Source of the DNA: Bacillota bacterium
GTDB taxonomy: Bacteria > Bacillota > Desulfitobacteriia > Desulfitobacteriales > Desulfitobacteriaceae
DNA length: 35,133 nucleotides
NCBI GenBank assembly: GCA_021811425.1
Contig: JAJZPA010000011.1
Coordinates: 1-35,133, forward strand
Direction of reading: 5' to 3'
The notes under the pieces were generated by a model, which worked only from the letters and a program-made list of their open reading frames with translations, was not told where the DNA came from and did no database searches. The translations under genes were made by a program, and so were the position numbers. Of this stretch, positions 1-8,653 are shown one piece after another; within the stretch, counting starts at the first letter, position 1; each line of letters starts with the position of its first letter.

Positions 1-225
1 TGCCGATGAGGCAAACCAGGAAAACTGTTTGGTCAGTTGGTTTACCGCCATGACCGTCTTAACTGCATCAACTGTCGAATTACCAAAATAAACGCTTCCC
101 TGTACTCTATCAAACCCTTTTGTTTGCAGGAATTTGGCGATATCGTAATAGGCATTGTTATATGACTCATTATGATAGCTCTTTTTCAATATCTCTTGAT
201 CGAGATCAAACGCAACCGCATACAT
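1..225 (-). CDS. vapD: VapD family protein, partial (cut by window start)
   Basis: This gene is not in the ORF track because it runs off the left edge. Reading the minus strand from ATG at 225 gives 75 open codons beginning MYAVAFDLDQEILKK and containing SYNNAYYDIAKFL and QGSVYFGNSTVDAV, the typical VapD family blocks (about 90-95 aa in full, so most of the protein is present). VapD proteins have a Cas2-like ferredoxin fold. Some are mRNA endonucleases acting as toxins, as in Haemophilus VapXD. The start is chosen by GAGGTG five bases upstream and by the family N-terminus; a nearer-upstream ATG at 230 is in another frame and soon stops. No antitoxin-like gene is visible on the upstream side, where glpP lies 118 bp away. 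Family assignment is fairly sure; toxin activity is only possible. Confidence 0.85.
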   Translation of the reverse strand, partial: MYAVAFDLDQEILKKSYHNESYNNAYYDIAKFLQTKGFDRVQGSVYFGNSTVDAVKTVMAVNQLTKQFSWFASSA

Positions 226-263
226 AACATCACCTCATCATCCTCCTAATTTTTCTATTTTCA

Positions 264-292
264 ATAGTAGAACAAACGAGTGACTTTGTCAA
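264..292 (-). promoter_or_regulatory. Predicted sigma-A promoter of vapD
   Basis: On the minus strand a perfect TTGACA -35 (287-292) is followed after exactly 17 bases by TACTAT (264-269) as the -10. Transcription would start about 30 bases before the vapD ATG, and an AGGAGG lies in the leader. This suggests vapD is transcribed separately from glpP. Confidence 0.6.
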
Positions 293-343
293 CCATCATC
301 ATCCTATGCGAAACTCATGCGAAACTCCTCCCAAAACCGCAAC

Positions 344-925
344 TCACGTCAAATGCAAATTCCAAATATCCCTGCGGCTGGCCGTCACCGCTGTAAGCCC
401 ATTTAAAAGAGCGGAACGCACATCGGCTTCATTGCGTAAAAGTCCCCCGCCAAGAATGCTCAGATCGGTCACCTTACGGAACTCCTCAATGGCAAATTTC
501 GGCACCGTCGCTGGGAGAATTTCGAGGGCATCCGGCGTTACTTGTCTAATGACTTTCAGCCCGGTATGAATTGCCTCCGAATCCACCAAGAACAAGCGCT
601 GTACGGTCAGCATCTGCTGCTCCTTGGCATACCGCAGCAATTGCCACTTGACAGACACCACGCCCTGAAGTCCCATACGCTTGAGAAAGCGGATTCCGGC
701 AGCGTCCTTACCGATCCCCTCCAGTAAATCAAGATGGGCAAATACATATTTCTCCGGGTGCTTGTGTGCCAGCCTCAAAGCCTGCTCCAATTCGATGATC
801 TCTCCACCCAGGATGAAAATCACGGATACCCAGGGGATATTGAGGACTTCCGCCAGGTCTTCGATATGTTTGACGGCTGGCACGATCCGGCAATCCGCTA
901 AAATCCGCTTAAATTTTTGCTGCAC
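344..925 (-). CDS. glpP: Glycerol-3-phosphate responsive antiterminator GlpP
   Basis: A 193-residue protein of the GlpP family, whose Bacillus member binds glycerol-3-phosphate and glp leader mRNA to stop premature termination of glycerol genes. Family blocks visible are DCRIVPAVKHIEDL near the N-terminus, FILGGEIIELEQAL, YVFAHLDLLEGIGKD, TVQRLFLVDS, DALEILPATVPK and the C-terminal SILGGGLLRNEADVRSAL, consistent with the TIM-barrel-like fold. The start is GTG at 925 preceded by GGGGGAAGGAATA. No glpF, glpK or glpD is present nearby, so its target must lie elsewhere. Family identity is strong; the regulated operon is unknown. Confidence 0.9.
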   Translation of the reverse strand: MQQKFKRILADCRIVPAVKHIEDLAEVLNIPWVSVIFILGGEIIELEQALRLAHKHPEKYVFAHLDLLEGIGKDAAGIRFLKRMGLQGVVSVKWQLLRYAKEQQMLTVQRLFLVDSEAIHTGLKVIRQVTPDALEILPATVPKFAIEEFRKVTDLSILGGGLLRNEADVRSALLNGLTAVTASRRDIWNLHLT

Positions 926-999
926 TATTCCTTCCCCCTCAGCGGCAGCAACGACCCCGCTTCCGGGTTGCCTTTCCTATTTTTGAACGGTCAGGCCTA

Positions 1000-1284
1000 T
1001 TATACCCGACTTCGTCCCTGATTTATAGAGGTTAATTCTAAAGCCTTCCGGAATCTGAATTCTGATACTTTGGAAACCAGTGCCTCTTGTCCATTTATGG
1101 CCACAACGGGAATGACAAATTGGTACTTTTCCACAAGCGCCTGGTCCTGGGAAATGTCTAATTCCTTGAGAGAGAACGGTATCTCCTCCTGTACCTTTTT
1201 CAGGATCTTTTTCGCTTTATCACAAAGACAACACCCGGGCTTACTATAGATGGTCACTTCCGGTATTATCGGTATTATCGGCAT
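1000..1284 (-). CDS. Glutaredoxin-like small thiol protein
   Basis: A 94-residue thioredoxin-fold protein of the short glutaredoxin-like (DUF836-type) family. After the first strand VTIYSKPG comes C18-C19-L-C21, a CxxC redox motif, followed by DKAKKILKKV. The later FVIPVVAING block supplies the cis-proline region seen in these proteins. It is probably a cytoplasmic thiol-disulfide or metal-binding protein; no substrate can be named. The ATG at 1284 has GGAGG eight bases upstream. It lies 74 bp upstream of glpP on the same strand and could be co-transcribed. The 237 bp between this gene and the thi promoter show no gene or clear signal. Confidence 0.8.
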   Translation of the reverse strand: MPIIPIIPEVTIYSKPGCCLCDKAKKILKKVQEEIPFSLKELDISQDQALVEKYQFVIPVVAINGQEALVSKVSEFRFRKALELTSINQGRSRV

Positions 1285-1521
1285 TTCTTCATCCTCCGTT
1301 TCGTGCTCCTAATGAGGTATCATTGAGATGGGTAAACAACTTGATTGTACCATTTCTTGGGTTTTATCGCCACTCAATTTCCAACCTGTCGCGCATACTC
1401 TGCTCCGATGTCCTTCACCATTCCCCTGTTATAACCAATGTATCCCGTACCTTAAATAGAACCGTCTGCAGACTCCTTGGCACCGGTCTTCAAAATGATT
1501 AGCGTTTTATACAAATCGTAC

Positions 1522-1550
1522 TTTACCAACGGCAACAAAGGGTATATAAT
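1522..1550 (+). promoter_or_regulatory. Predicted promoter of the thi operon
   Basis: TTTACC (1522-1527), a 17-base spacer and a perfect TATAAT (1545-1550) lie 28 bases before the TPP aptamer. Initiation near 1557 would include the whole riboswitch in the leader RNA. Confidence 0.65.
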
Positions 1551-1578
1551 TCATACATTGAATGCAATTTAATAGTTG

Positions 1579-1664
1579 CTGGGGGTGCCCTTTTAGGGCT
1601 GAGAAAGAGTGGACTCTTAACCCTTTGAACCTGATCTGGTTAGAACCAGCGTAGGGAAGCCCAG
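1579..1664 (+). promoter_or_regulatory. TPP riboswitch (THI element)
   Basis: The aptamer shows the conserved thi-box strings: GGGGTGCCC, GGCTGAGA, ACCCTTTGAACCTGATCTGG, TTAGAACCAGCGTAGGGAAG. The closing P1 helix can be read as CTGGG (1579-1583) with CCCAG (1660-1664). It binds thiamin pyrophosphate and lowers expression of the downstream thi genes. The 3' conserved string GTAGGGAAGC (1651-1660) can pair at 8 of 10 positions with GCTTACCTTC (1722-1731), the left arm of the following terminator. That is a credible antiterminator for the ligand-free state. Aptamer identity is seen directly; the switching model is inferred. Confidence 0.95.
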
Positions 1665-1716
1665 GATCCGATTGACTCAACGAAGCTCCAGTCGCCCAAC
1701 GTTTATCGGAACACCA

Positions 1717-1748
1717 GAACAGCTTACCTTCGGGAAGCTGTTCTTTTT
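1717..1748 (+). terminator. Riboswitch-controlled intrinsic terminator
   Basis: GAACAGCTT (1717-1725) and AAGCTGTTC (1735-1743) form a 9-bp stem. It is extended inside by CC/GG around a TTCG tetraloop with one bulged A, and followed by TTTTT. It sits between the TPP aptamer and thiS and is the expression platform. Confidence 0.9.
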
Positions 1749-1801
1749 ATTTACATTCCCTGCGTTTGGCTCTAGCAAATTTGTGGAAAGGAGGAACTCC
1801 G

Positions 1802-2002
1802 TTGGAAATTTGGGTGAATGGCGAGCTGGTTGATGTTGCACTACAAACCACGGTCTTGCAGTGGTTGAATGAGCAGAAAGTTGTTTTGGAATCTGCGATT
1901 ATTGAGCTTAATGAAGCAATCTTAAGCCAGGATCGTTGGGAAAGCACTGTTTTGCAAAATGGGGATCGATTAGAACTATTTCTTTTCGTTGGCGGAGGGT
2001 AA
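1802..2002 (+). CDS. thiS: Sulfur carrier protein ThiS
   Basis: A 66-residue ubiquitin-like sulfur carrier for thiamin thiazole synthesis. It starts LEIWVNGELVDV (TTG read as Met) and ends FVGGG, so it has the C-terminal Gly-Gly that ThiF adenylates and that carries the thiocarboxylate to ThiG. The ORF track starts 36 bases earlier at another TTG (1766). I prefer TTG 1802 because AAGGAGG lies seven bases upstream of it and the family N-terminus begins there. It is the first gene after the riboswitch, 52 bp before thiG. Confidence 0.93.
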   Translation: MEIWVNGELVDVALQTTVLQWLNEQKVVLESAIIELNEAILSQDRWESTVLQNGDRLELFLFVGGG

Positions 2003-2054
2003 AACAGCTCAGACACTGCCGCTTAAAAATGCCTGACAAAGGAGGTACCCATCC

Positions 2055-2852
2055 ATGACAAAGGATCTGCCAACTCATCATGACCCTCTGGTTATCGGTG
2101 ATACTCCCCTGCGGAGCCGTCTCTTGGTCGGAACCGGAAAATTCTCCTCTCATGAAATTGTCCCCGAAGTGATCAAGGAATCCGGGTCGCAAATCGTTAC
2201 CATGGCCCTGCGTCGGGTCGATTGGAAAAATCCGCAGGATAACATCTTAAATTATCTGCCGGAGCATACCGTACTTTTGCCGAATACTTCCGGCGCACGA
2301 AACGCCGAAGAGGCCATACGCATTGCTCGCGTAGCCCGAGCTGCGGGGTGTGGCAACTGGGTCAAAATCGAAGTGGTCCAAGACCAGCGTTACTTAATGC
2401 CGGATAACTTCGAAACGGTCAAAGCCACCGAACAATTGGTAAAAGAAGGATTCACCGTCTTACCTTATATGAGCCCTGATTTAAGCACCGCCATGCGTCT
2501 GGCTGAGGCCGGTGCCGCAGCCATAATGCCTCTGGGAGCCCCTATCGGGAGTAACCGCGGCTTAAAAACCAAGGAACTTATCCGGATCCTAATTGCTGAA
2601 ATTTCTCTCCCGATCATCGTGGACGCCGGCATCGGGCGTCCTTCGGAAGCAACGGAAGCCATGGAAATGGGGGCAGCGGCCGTGCTCGTAAACACGGCAA
2701 TCGCAACTGCGGAAAACCCAGTGGCTATGGCCAAAGCTTTCCGTCTTGCCGTGGAAGCCGGGCGTTTAGCTTATTTGGCCAGACCGGGAGCAAGGCAGCT
2801 TCAGGCTGAGGCTTCTTCACCCCTCACAGGATTTCTTAGAGAGAACGCTTGA
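2055..2852 (+). CDS. thiG: Thiazole synthase ThiG
   Basis: A 265-residue TIM-barrel enzyme. It joins 1-deoxy-D-xylulose-5-phosphate, dehydroglycine from ThiH and sulfur from ThiS thiocarboxylate into the thiazole phosphate. Family blocks are [31 protein letters not shown] with the likely Schiff-base Lys104, [23 protein letters not shown] and [25 protein letters not shown] 2055 has AAAGGAGG upstream. Length is normal for the family. It lies between its sulfur donor thiS and its glycine partner thiH. Confidence 0.95.
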   Translation: MTKDLPTHHDPLVIGDTPLRSRLLVGTGKFSSHEIVPEVIKESGSQIVTMALRRVDWKNPQDNILNYLPEHTVLLPNTSGARNAEEAIRIARVARAAGCGNWVKIEVVQDQRYLMPDNFETVKATEQLVKEGFTVLPYMSPDLSTAMRLAEAGAAAIMPLGAPIGSNRGLKTKELIRILIAEISLPIIVDAGIGRPSEATEAMEMGAAAVLVNTAIATAENPVAMAKAFRLAVEAGRLAYLARPGARQLQAEASSPLTGFLRENA

Positions 2853-2933
2853 ACCTATCCAAGCACTCAAAGATTACTACAAATTCATGAAGCTTAACTT
2901 TAATTTCTGCGAATTGGATCGTGAGGAACAACT

Positions 2934-4061
2934 ATGTTTTATGATCATTATGCCTCCTGGCAAGAGAAACTAAAAAGTCACCCACTGACCTCATTTCAGG
3001 AATCCGATGTCTTAAGGGCCCTAGCGCGCGCTAGGCTGGACCCCCCCGATCTCCTGGCTTTGCTTTCGCCCGCAGCTGAACCTTATTTAGAAGCGATGGC
3101 TCAAAAGGCCCACCGTTTAACAGTGCAAAACTTCGGCAAAACCATTTCTCTTTTTACCCCGCTCTATTTGGCTAACTTCTGTAGCAACCAGTGTGTCTAT
3201 TGCAGTTTTAACACCAAAAATACGATCGTCCGCCGCAAATTGGATCTGGATGAGGTGGAAGCAGAAGGCCAGGCCATTGCCGCCACGGGCTTACAGCATC
3301 TTTTGCTCCTCACCGGAGAGTCCCGGCTGCAGAGCAGCCCTGAGTACATTCAGGCCTGCCTGGAGCGTTTGCGGCCTCACTTTGCTTCACTGGGCATCGA
3401 GGTTTATCCCTTGGAAGAGGAAGAATACCGCCGCCTTTATGAAGCAGGACTTGATGCTTTTACCATGTTCCAGGAAGTCTACGATGAGGTGATCTATGCT
3501 GCGGTTCACCCCGCCGGGCCAAAACGCAATCACCGTTACCGTCTGGAAGCACCGGAGAGGGCCTGTCGGGCAGGAATCCCGAGCATCAATATCGGTGCCC
3601 TACTGGGGCTGGGGGAATGGAGAACAGAGGCATTCTTTACCGCACTTCACGCCGAATCCTTGCTTCAATCTTACCCCGGGATCGAACTGGCGCTTTCAGT
3701 CCCCCGTCTCAGGCCGCACGCCGGGCATTTTCAACCTTTTACTCCTCCGGTCACGGATGCGAACTTGGTACAGGTTATCTTAGCCTACCGGCTCTACCTT
3801 CCCCGCGTCGGCATCACGCTGTCCACCCGGGAAAGCCCCCGCTTGCGAGAGGCCCTGCTCCCTCTGGGCATTACCAAGATGTCAGCGGGTTCCCTAACCT
3901 CTGTCGGAGGGTATACGGGAGACGGTGACTCCGGAAGCGCCCAATTTGAGATCGCCGACGAACGACCGGTTGACGCAATCGTCGAGATGTTGCGTACCAA
4001 GGGCTATCAACCGGCTTTTGTCGATTGGGTCAATGTACGGGTGAGGGAGGCTTGGGGATGA
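2934..4061 (+). CDS. thiH: 2-iminoacetate synthase ThiH (radical SAM)
   Basis: A 375-residue radical SAM enzyme that cleaves tyrosine to p-cresol and dehydroglycine (2-iminoacetate) for ThiG. The [4Fe-4S] motif C83-x3-C87-x2-C90 is seen as CSNQCVYC. Other family blocks are TGESRLQSSPEYI, EEYRRLYEAGLDAFTMFQEVYDE, SINIGALLGLGEWRTEAF, and the C-terminal SAGSLTSVGGY with ..SAQFEIADERPVD. Use of this oxygen-sensitive enzyme instead of glycine oxidase ThiO fits an anaerobe. Its stop overlaps the thiF start (ATGA), implying translational coupling. Confidence 0.95.
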   Translation: MFYDHYASWQEKLKSHPLTSFQESDVLRALARARLDPPDLLALLSPAAEPYLEAMAQKAHRLTVQNFGKTISLFTPLYLANFCSNQCVYCSFNTKNTIVRRKLDLDEVEAEGQAIAATGLQHLLLLTGESRLQSSPEYIQACLERLRPHFASLGIEVYPLEEEEYRRLYEAGLDAFTMFQEVYDEVIYAAVHPAGPKRNHRYRLEAPERACRAGIPSINIGALLGLGEWRTEAFFTALHAESLLQSYPGIELALSVPRLRPHAGHFQPFTPPVTDANLVQVILAYRLYLPRVGITLSTRESPRLREALLPLGITKMSAGSLTSVGGYTGDGDSGSAQFEIADERPVDAIVEMLRTKGYQPAFVDWVNVRVREAWG

Positions 4062-4678
4062 GTTCACTGCTGGAAAGCTTGCAGAAAATGCTCGGGGAAA
4101 AGAGACTCTCCCGCATAGCCCATACCAAGATCGGCATCGGCGGTCTGGGCGGGTTGGGTTCGAACGTGGCTTGCCATCTTGTCCGTTCGGGATTTACGCA
4201 TTTGGTCCTGGCCGACTTCGATAAGGTGGAAGCCGGCAATTTAAACCGTCAGTTTTACTTCGAAGACCAGATTGGCTGCCTGAAAACCGAAGCCTTGGCT
4301 CAAAACCTCCGGCGCATCCATGCCCAACTTGATTTAACGTTATGTCCCGAACGGGTTACCGCTGAGAACCTACCTAGGATATTCGGGGAATGCGTGATCT
4401 GGGTTGAAGCCTTTGACAAGCCGGAAGCAAAAAAGATGTTCGTCGAAGCGGCCTTAACGCTGGGTAAACCGGTGGTCTCCGCTTCGGGCTTGGGCGGTTG
4501 GGGTCAGGCTGATGCCCTGACCACGACGCTTCGCCATCCCGGGTGGGCCGTCATAGGGGATCTGCGCACGGCCGCCGGAGCGGAGCACCCTCCCCTCTCA
4601 CCGCGCGTGGGCGTGGCGGCAGCCAAAGAAGCTGATATCGTGTTGACCTGGGCCTTGGGTGAGGAGGTGAAACAATGA
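4058..4678 (+). CDS. thiF: ThiF family 2, ThiS adenylyltransferase
   Basis: A 206-residue E1-like enzyme that adenylates the ThiS C-terminus. The nucleotide-binding GIGGLGGLGSN sits at residues 26-36, followed by ADFDKVEAGNLNRQFYF (the Asp and Arg of the E1 active site) and GCLKTEAL. It is shorter than E. coli ThiF and no CxxC zinc pairs are visible, matching the clostridial type-2 ThiF family found next to thiSGH. The ORF track begins at TTG 4025 inside thiH. ATG 4058 is preferred because GGGAGG lies seven bases upstream and it forms the usual ATGA overlap with the thiH stop. It also overlaps the next gene by ATGA. Confidence 0.92.
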   Translation: MSSLLESLQKMLGEKRLSRIAHTKIGIGGLGGLGSNVACHLVRSGFTHLVLADFDKVEAGNLNRQFYFEDQIGCLKTEALAQNLRRIHAQLDLTLCPERVTAENLPRIFGECVIWVEAFDKPEAKKMFVEAALTLGKPVVSASGLGGWGQADALTTTLRHPGWAVIGDLRTAAGAEHPPLSPRVGVAAAKEADIVLTWALGEEVKQ

Positions 4679-5766
4679 GTCCTTCTTTTCCTTATCGCAT
4701 GATGGATGCCAATCTTAACCGGACCGCTGAAGGAATGCGTGTGATCGAAGATATTCTACGCTTCGATTTAGAGGCTAAGGAACTTTGTGAAACAGCGCGG
4801 GCCCTCCGGCACCGTCTCAGGGAATCTTTCCGGGAACTCTATCCCCGGCTGTTGGCCGAGCGTAAAGTCCAATCCGATCCCGGAGTGCAAATCAGTCAGG
4901 AGCAGCTCTTCGATGGTAAACAAACGAGGGATGATTTGATCTTGGCAAATCTCAAACGAGTTCAAGAGGGATTGCGAGTCCTGGAAGAATCGGCTCATGT
5001 CTTAGGTAAGCGCACACTGGCTAAAGAAACAGAGGGCCTACGTTTTGCAACGTATACCTTGGAATCTGCTTTGGCCCCTTACTTAGGAACGAACCCGGTG
5101 CAAGAAACCAAGCCATCCTCGGCAAAAAGAAGGCTCCCCCCCGGTCTCTACGCCTTAACTTCCGAGCCCCATTCCCTCGGCCGGAGCAATATCGAGGTAG
5201 CCAAAGAAATTCTCCAGGCCGGGGTAAAATCGCTCCAATATCGGGAGAAGAACAAAAAACAGGGGGAAATGTATCGGGAGTGTCTGGTTTTAAGACAGAT
5301 GACTCGGGATTACGGAGCCTTATTCATCGTCAATGATCATCTAGAAATCGCCTTGGCCGTGGGCGCCGACGGGGTTCACATCGGACAGGATGATTTGCCC
5401 CTTCCGGTCGCCCGTGATCTCGTCGGGCCGTGTCTCCTGATTGGCGTATCAACCCATTCCCCGGAACAGGCTCAAGCGGCTGTCGCCGGAGGCGCCGATT
5501 ATATCGGTGTCGGACCCCTGTTTGCCACCCGAACTAAAAGTGACGTCTGCGCTCCGGTGGGGCTTGAGTATTTGCGTTACGCGGTGGAAAACGTCAAGAT
5601 TCCCTTTGTCGCCATTGGCGGAATCAAGGAACACAATCTGCCGGAAGTCGTGAGTACCGGGGCAGCCACCGTCGCGTTGGTCACCGAAATTGTCGGCAGC
5701 CCCAATATTACGGAGAAAGCTATGGAGCTTCAAAGAATTATCTTAAAAAACGCCTCCGGCAGTTAG
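4675..5766 (+). CDS. thiE: ThiD2-ThiE fusion: HMP-phosphate kinase and thiamin phosphate synthase
   Basis: A 363-residue two-domain protein. Residues 1 to about 135 ([42 protein letters not shown]) match the ThiD2 domain, a strictly monofunctional hydroxymethylpyrimidine-phosphate kinase known from ThiE fusions. A linker of about 20 residues follows. Residues from about 155 are ThiE, with LQYREKNKK (diphosphate-binding Arg/Lys), [54 protein letters not shown] and FVAIGGI. ThiE condenses HMP-PP with thiazole phosphate. The fusion supplies both the last pyrimidine kinase step and the coupling step, and no separate thiD is present in the operon. It overlaps thiF by four bases. Confidence 0.92.
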   Translation: MSPSFPYRMMDANLNRTAEGMRVIEDILRFDLEAKELCETARALRHRLRESFRELYPRLLAERKVQSDPGVQISQEQLFDGKQTRDDLILANLKRVQEGLRVLEESAHVLGKRTLAKETEGLRFATYTLESALAPYLGTNPVQETKPSSAKRRLPPGLYALTSEPHSLGRSNIEVAKEILQAGVKSLQYREKNKKQGEMYRECLVLRQMTRDYGALFIVNDHLEIALAVGADGVHIGQDDLPLPVARDLVGPCLLIGVSTHSPEQAQAAVAGGADYIGVGPLFATRTKSDVCAPVGLEYLRYAVENVKIPFVAIGGIKEHNLPEVVSTGAATVALVTEIVGSPNITEKAMELQRIILKNASGS

Positions 5767-5800
5767 GGGGAAGCGAGGGGACGGTTCTCCTGCTCCCCTT
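5765..5800. repeat. Dispersed GGGGA/TCCCC palindromic repeat, copy 1
   Basis: AGGGGGAAGCGAGGGG, a core ACGGTTCTCCT, then GCTCCCCTT followed by TTT. The outer arms can pair imperfectly, and the T-run makes it terminator-like between thiD2E and thiC. The element abuts the TAG stop of thiD2E. A second copy with the same arms but an inverted core lies at 19275-19317. Confidence 0.6.
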
Positions 5801-5849
5801 TTTAACGGAAAATATGTACTTAAAATTATTGAAAAAGCGAGGGATTCTT

Positions 5850-7127
5850 TTGACAACACAAATGAGTGCGGCCAAGCGCGGAGAAATCACCCGGGAAATG
5901 CAGAGGGTGGCCGCTAAAGAAAATTTGACGCCGGAAGAAATTCGCAGCGGAGTTGCCGCGGGCCAAATCGTCATTCCGGCCAATCACAAGCATCAGAGCC
6001 TCAACCCGGAGGGAATCGGCCTGGGTTTGAGGACCAAAATCAATGTCAACCTAGGCATCTCCAGGGATTGCATCAACATCGAGACCGAATTGGACAAGGT
6101 GCGCAAAGCCCTGGAGATGAAAGCGGAAGCCATCATGGATCTCAGCAATTACGGGAAAACGGCTGAGTTTCGCCGCAAATTGGTGGAAATGTCCCCGGCC
6201 ATGATCGGCACCGTGCCCATGTATGATGCCATTGGTTACTTGGACAAAAAGCTTGAAGCGATTACCCCGCAGGAATTTCTGGCTGTCGTTGAAAAACATG
6301 CCCAAGACGGCGTTGACTTCGTAACCATCCATGCCGGCCTCAACCGCCAGACCATTGAGCATTACAAACGCACTTCCCGGGTGACCAAAATCGTTTCCCG
6401 CGGCGGCTCCCTGCTTTTTGCCTGGATGGAACTCAACAAGGCAGAAAACCCTTTTTATGAATACTTCGATCAGGTCTTGGACATCTGTGCTGAATACGAC
6501 GTGACCTTGAGCTTAGGAGATGCTTGCCGCCCCGGCAGTTTGGCGGATGCCACCGATGCCTCGCAGCTTGAGGAACTGATCGTCTTAGGTGAACTCACCC
6601 AACGGGCCTGGGAACGAAATGTGCAGGTCATGATCGAAGGGCCGGGGCATGTTCCCCTCCATGAAATCCAGGCTAATGTCCTCTTAGAGAAGAAGCTCTG
6701 TCACGGAGCACCATTTTATGTCTTAGGTCCACTGGTTACAGATATCGCCCCCGGCTACGACCATATTACCAGTGCCATCGGCGGAGCTATCGCCGGTGCA
6801 GCCGGCGCGGACTTCTTATGCTATGTAACCCCTGCTGAACACCTGCGCTTGCCAACTTTGGATGATATGCGGGAAGGAATTATCGCCTCTAAAATCGCCG
6901 CCCATGCCGCAGATATCTCCAAAGGCATTAAAGGGGCGGCTGAATGGGATCAAGCGATGAGTACGGCCCGCCAAGCCTTGGATTGGAACAAGATGTTTGA
7001 TCTGGCGCTTGACCGGGAAAAGGCGGAACGCTATCGGCGTGAATCAACTCCGACTCACGCGGACAGCTGCACGATGTGCGGCGAGATGTGTTCCATGCGG
7101 CTGATGAACAAGATTGACAACTTATGA
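5850..7127 (+). CDS. thiC: Phosphomethylpyrimidine synthase ThiC
   Basis: A 425-residue radical SAM enzyme that rearranges aminoimidazole ribotide to HMP phosphate, the pyrimidine half of thiamin. Blocks seen include [115 protein letters not shown]. The C-terminal cluster motif reads CTMCGEMC, that is C-x2-C-x3-C, one residue tighter than the C-x2-C-x4-C of proteobacterial ThiC. The shorter protein also fits the clostridial/archaeal type. TTG 5850 is preferred over the track's ATG 5814: GAGGG lies six bases upstream and the protein then begins [14 protein letters not shown], as family members do. Confidence 0.94.
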   Translation: MTTQMSAAKRGEITREMQRVAAKENLTPEEIRSGVAAGQIVIPANHKHQSLNPEGIGLGLRTKINVNLGISRDCINIETELDKVRKALEMKAEAIMDLSNYGKTAEFRRKLVEMSPAMIGTVPMYDAIGYLDKKLEAITPQEFLAVVEKHAQDGVDFVTIHAGLNRQTIEHYKRTSRVTKIVSRGGSLLFAWMELNKAENPFYEYFDQVLDICAEYDVTLSLGDACRPGSLADATDASQLEELIVLGELTQRAWERNVQVMIEGPGHVPLHEIQANVLLEKKLCHGAPFYVLGPLVTDIAPGYDHITSAIGGAIAGAAGADFLCYVTPAEHLRLPTLDDMREGIIASKIAAHAADISKGIKGAAEWDQAMSTARQALDWNKMFDLALDREKAERYRRESTPTHADSCTMCGEMCSMRLMNKIDNL

Positions 7128-7134
7128 ACGAAGT

Positions 7135-7983
7135 TTAGTATTTTCTGATTCGTGGCTTTGATCGTCCAATTAACTCCTGCCGGGCTAAATCCCAACCGAT
7201 CATGACCGCATTTTCCACGTCAACAGCCCGATAACCAAGAAGCCGAATAGCAATCCCGTTTTTTACGGTCAAGCTTGCCCCGGCTAATACCTGCGGCAGC
7301 CCGGTAAGTTTTTCATGCAACTGATCGACAAGATTTTGCTCAACCTTCTCTGAGAAAATGAATAAATTCCCCTGGTGAGTATAATCTTCAAACCCACCCA
7401 GGGAACGGGTGTCCTTTTGCTCAGGCATCAAAAGCCAGTTATCCCACAGGATTATTTCCCCTTCCCAGAAAGCCTTAGTTTTGGAACGGTAAAATTCATA
7501 CTTGAAGGTTTCTCCACGCCTGACCCGGCCTGGTGTAACGATTTCCGCTACAAAAGCCGTTGCCCCAGCTGCCAAGTGTATTTCGGTTTCGTTCACAAAC
7601 CGTGATCCGGCGAACGGTATCACCGGATCCGGAAAATATTCCAAAAGAGCCTCTTCCCCGACCTTAAACACATTAAATTGCCCGGCGGAAGAATCCTGAG
7701 AACGATAGATTTTCGTCGCGGACTGTGTGGTTAAGAAAGCCTGCGCTCCCTTCTCCAGTTCGACCGTCTGATAATAGTTGTCCCCCTGTACCATCCCGCC
7801 CGCCGGATTCATCTGATAAATAAATATTTCCCCGCTCCCCGGCTCCAGGTAAAAAGGTTTTGCAACCTTCAACGGGACTTGGTTATATACTTCTTTGATG
7901 ATCGTGCGCCCATTCTTTAAGCCTAGACGCAGCCTTAACTCTCCTCTTTTCCCGGGTAGAGGAGAAAATTTTAAGCCTGGCAT
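7135..7983 (-). CDS. ureD: Urease accessory protein UreD
   Basis: A 282-residue UreD/UreH-type chaperone that binds apo-urease first and recruits UreF and UreG for nickel insertion. Recognisable blocks are [39 protein letters not shown] and [19 protein letters not shown]. It is the last gene of the urea cluster. Its start overlaps the ureG end by 13 bases. Its stop faces the thiC stop with only a 7-bp gap and no hairpin between them. Confidence 0.92.
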   Translation of the reverse strand: MPGLKFSPLPGKRGELRLRLGLKNGRTIIKEVYNQVPLKVAKPFYLEPGSGEIFIYQMNPAGGMVQGDNYYQTVELEKGAQAFLTTQSATKIYRSQDSSAGQFNVFKVGEEALLEYFPDPVIPFAGSRFVNETEIHLAAGATAFVAEIVTPGRVRRGETFKYEFYRSKTKAFWEGEIILWDNWLLMPEQKDTRSLGGFEDYTHQGNLFIFSEKVEQNLVDQLHEKLTGLPQVLAGASLTVKNGIAIRLLGYRAVDVENAVMIGWDLARQELIGRSKPRIRKY

Positions 7984-8615
7984 GCCAAATCATCCAGGAA
8001 TGCGTTTTTCTTAATCCAGTCAATGACTTCAGGCAATCCTTCCTCTGCAAACAAATTCGTGAAAACAAATGGCCTTGTTCCCCGCATTTTTCGGGAATCC
8101 CGGGCCATGATCTCCAGGCTGGCCCCGACATGCAAAGCCAAATCAATCTTATTGATAATTAAGAGATCGGATCGGGTAATCGCCGGACCGCCTTTGCGGG
8201 GAATTTTATCCCCTTCCGAGACGTCAATGACGAAAATGAACAAATCCACCAATTCCGGGCTGAACGTCGCAGCAAGATTGTCCCCTCCGCTTTCCACAAA
8301 GATGATATCCAAATCCGGGAACTTCTGAAGGAGTTTATCGATCGCCTCTAGATTCATGGAAGCATCTTCCCGGATCGCGGTATGGGGGCAGCCTCCGGTT
8401 TCCACCCCAATGATCCTTTCAGCGGACAGGACACCGTTTCTCATCAAAAACTCGGCATCTTCTTTGGTGTAAATGTCATTGGTCACTACGGCCAGATTAT
8501 AGTCTCTATGGAGATAACGGGTCAGTTTCTCAATCAACGCTGTCTTTCCCGATCCGACAGGACCGCCGATCCCGACACGGACGGGTTTGCAAGGGCTGGT
8601 CACTTTGGGCATCAT
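7971..8615 (-). CDS. ureG: Urease accessory GTPase UreG
   Basis: A 214-residue SIMIBI-class GTPase that delivers nickel to urease. It has the P-loop GGPVGSGKT (residues 17-25), the nickel-binding Cys-Pro-His at 76-78 ([12 protein letters not shown]), [17 protein letters not shown] and the NKIDL guanine-specificity motif. ATG 8615 has AGGAGTG upstream. Genes on either side (ureF, ureD) are its physical partners in the activation complex. Confidence 0.96.
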   Translation of the reverse strand: MMPKVTSPCKPVRVGIGGPVGSGKTALIEKLTRYLHRDYNLAVVTNDIYTKEDAEFLMRNGVLSAERIIGVETGGCPHTAIREDASMNLEAIDKLLQKFPDLDIIFVESGGDNLAATFSPELVDLFIFVIDVSEGDKIPRKGGPAITRSDLLIINKIDLALHVGASLEIMARDSRKMRGTRPFVFTNLFAEEGLPEVIDWIKKNAFLDDLACQA

Positions 8616-8653
8616 CCATCACTCCTATTGGAATACTTCTTTAGCTATTGTCT

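Noticed and set aside
1-1284. Mobile element or toxin island at the left edge because of VapD
   Set aside because: The adjacent genes are ordinary chromosomal genes and no integrase, transposase, att repeat or tRNA is visible.
1285-1521. Possible small gene or RNA between the glutaredoxin-like gene and the thi promoter
   Set aside because: No ORF with a ribosome site, no hairpin-plus-T-run and no recognised motif was found.
7021-7127. Defective ThiC because the cluster motif is C-x2-C-x3-C
   Set aside because: The shorter spacing goes with the shorter clostridial/archaeal ThiC type as I recall it, and all other blocks are intact. It was kept as a functional gene.
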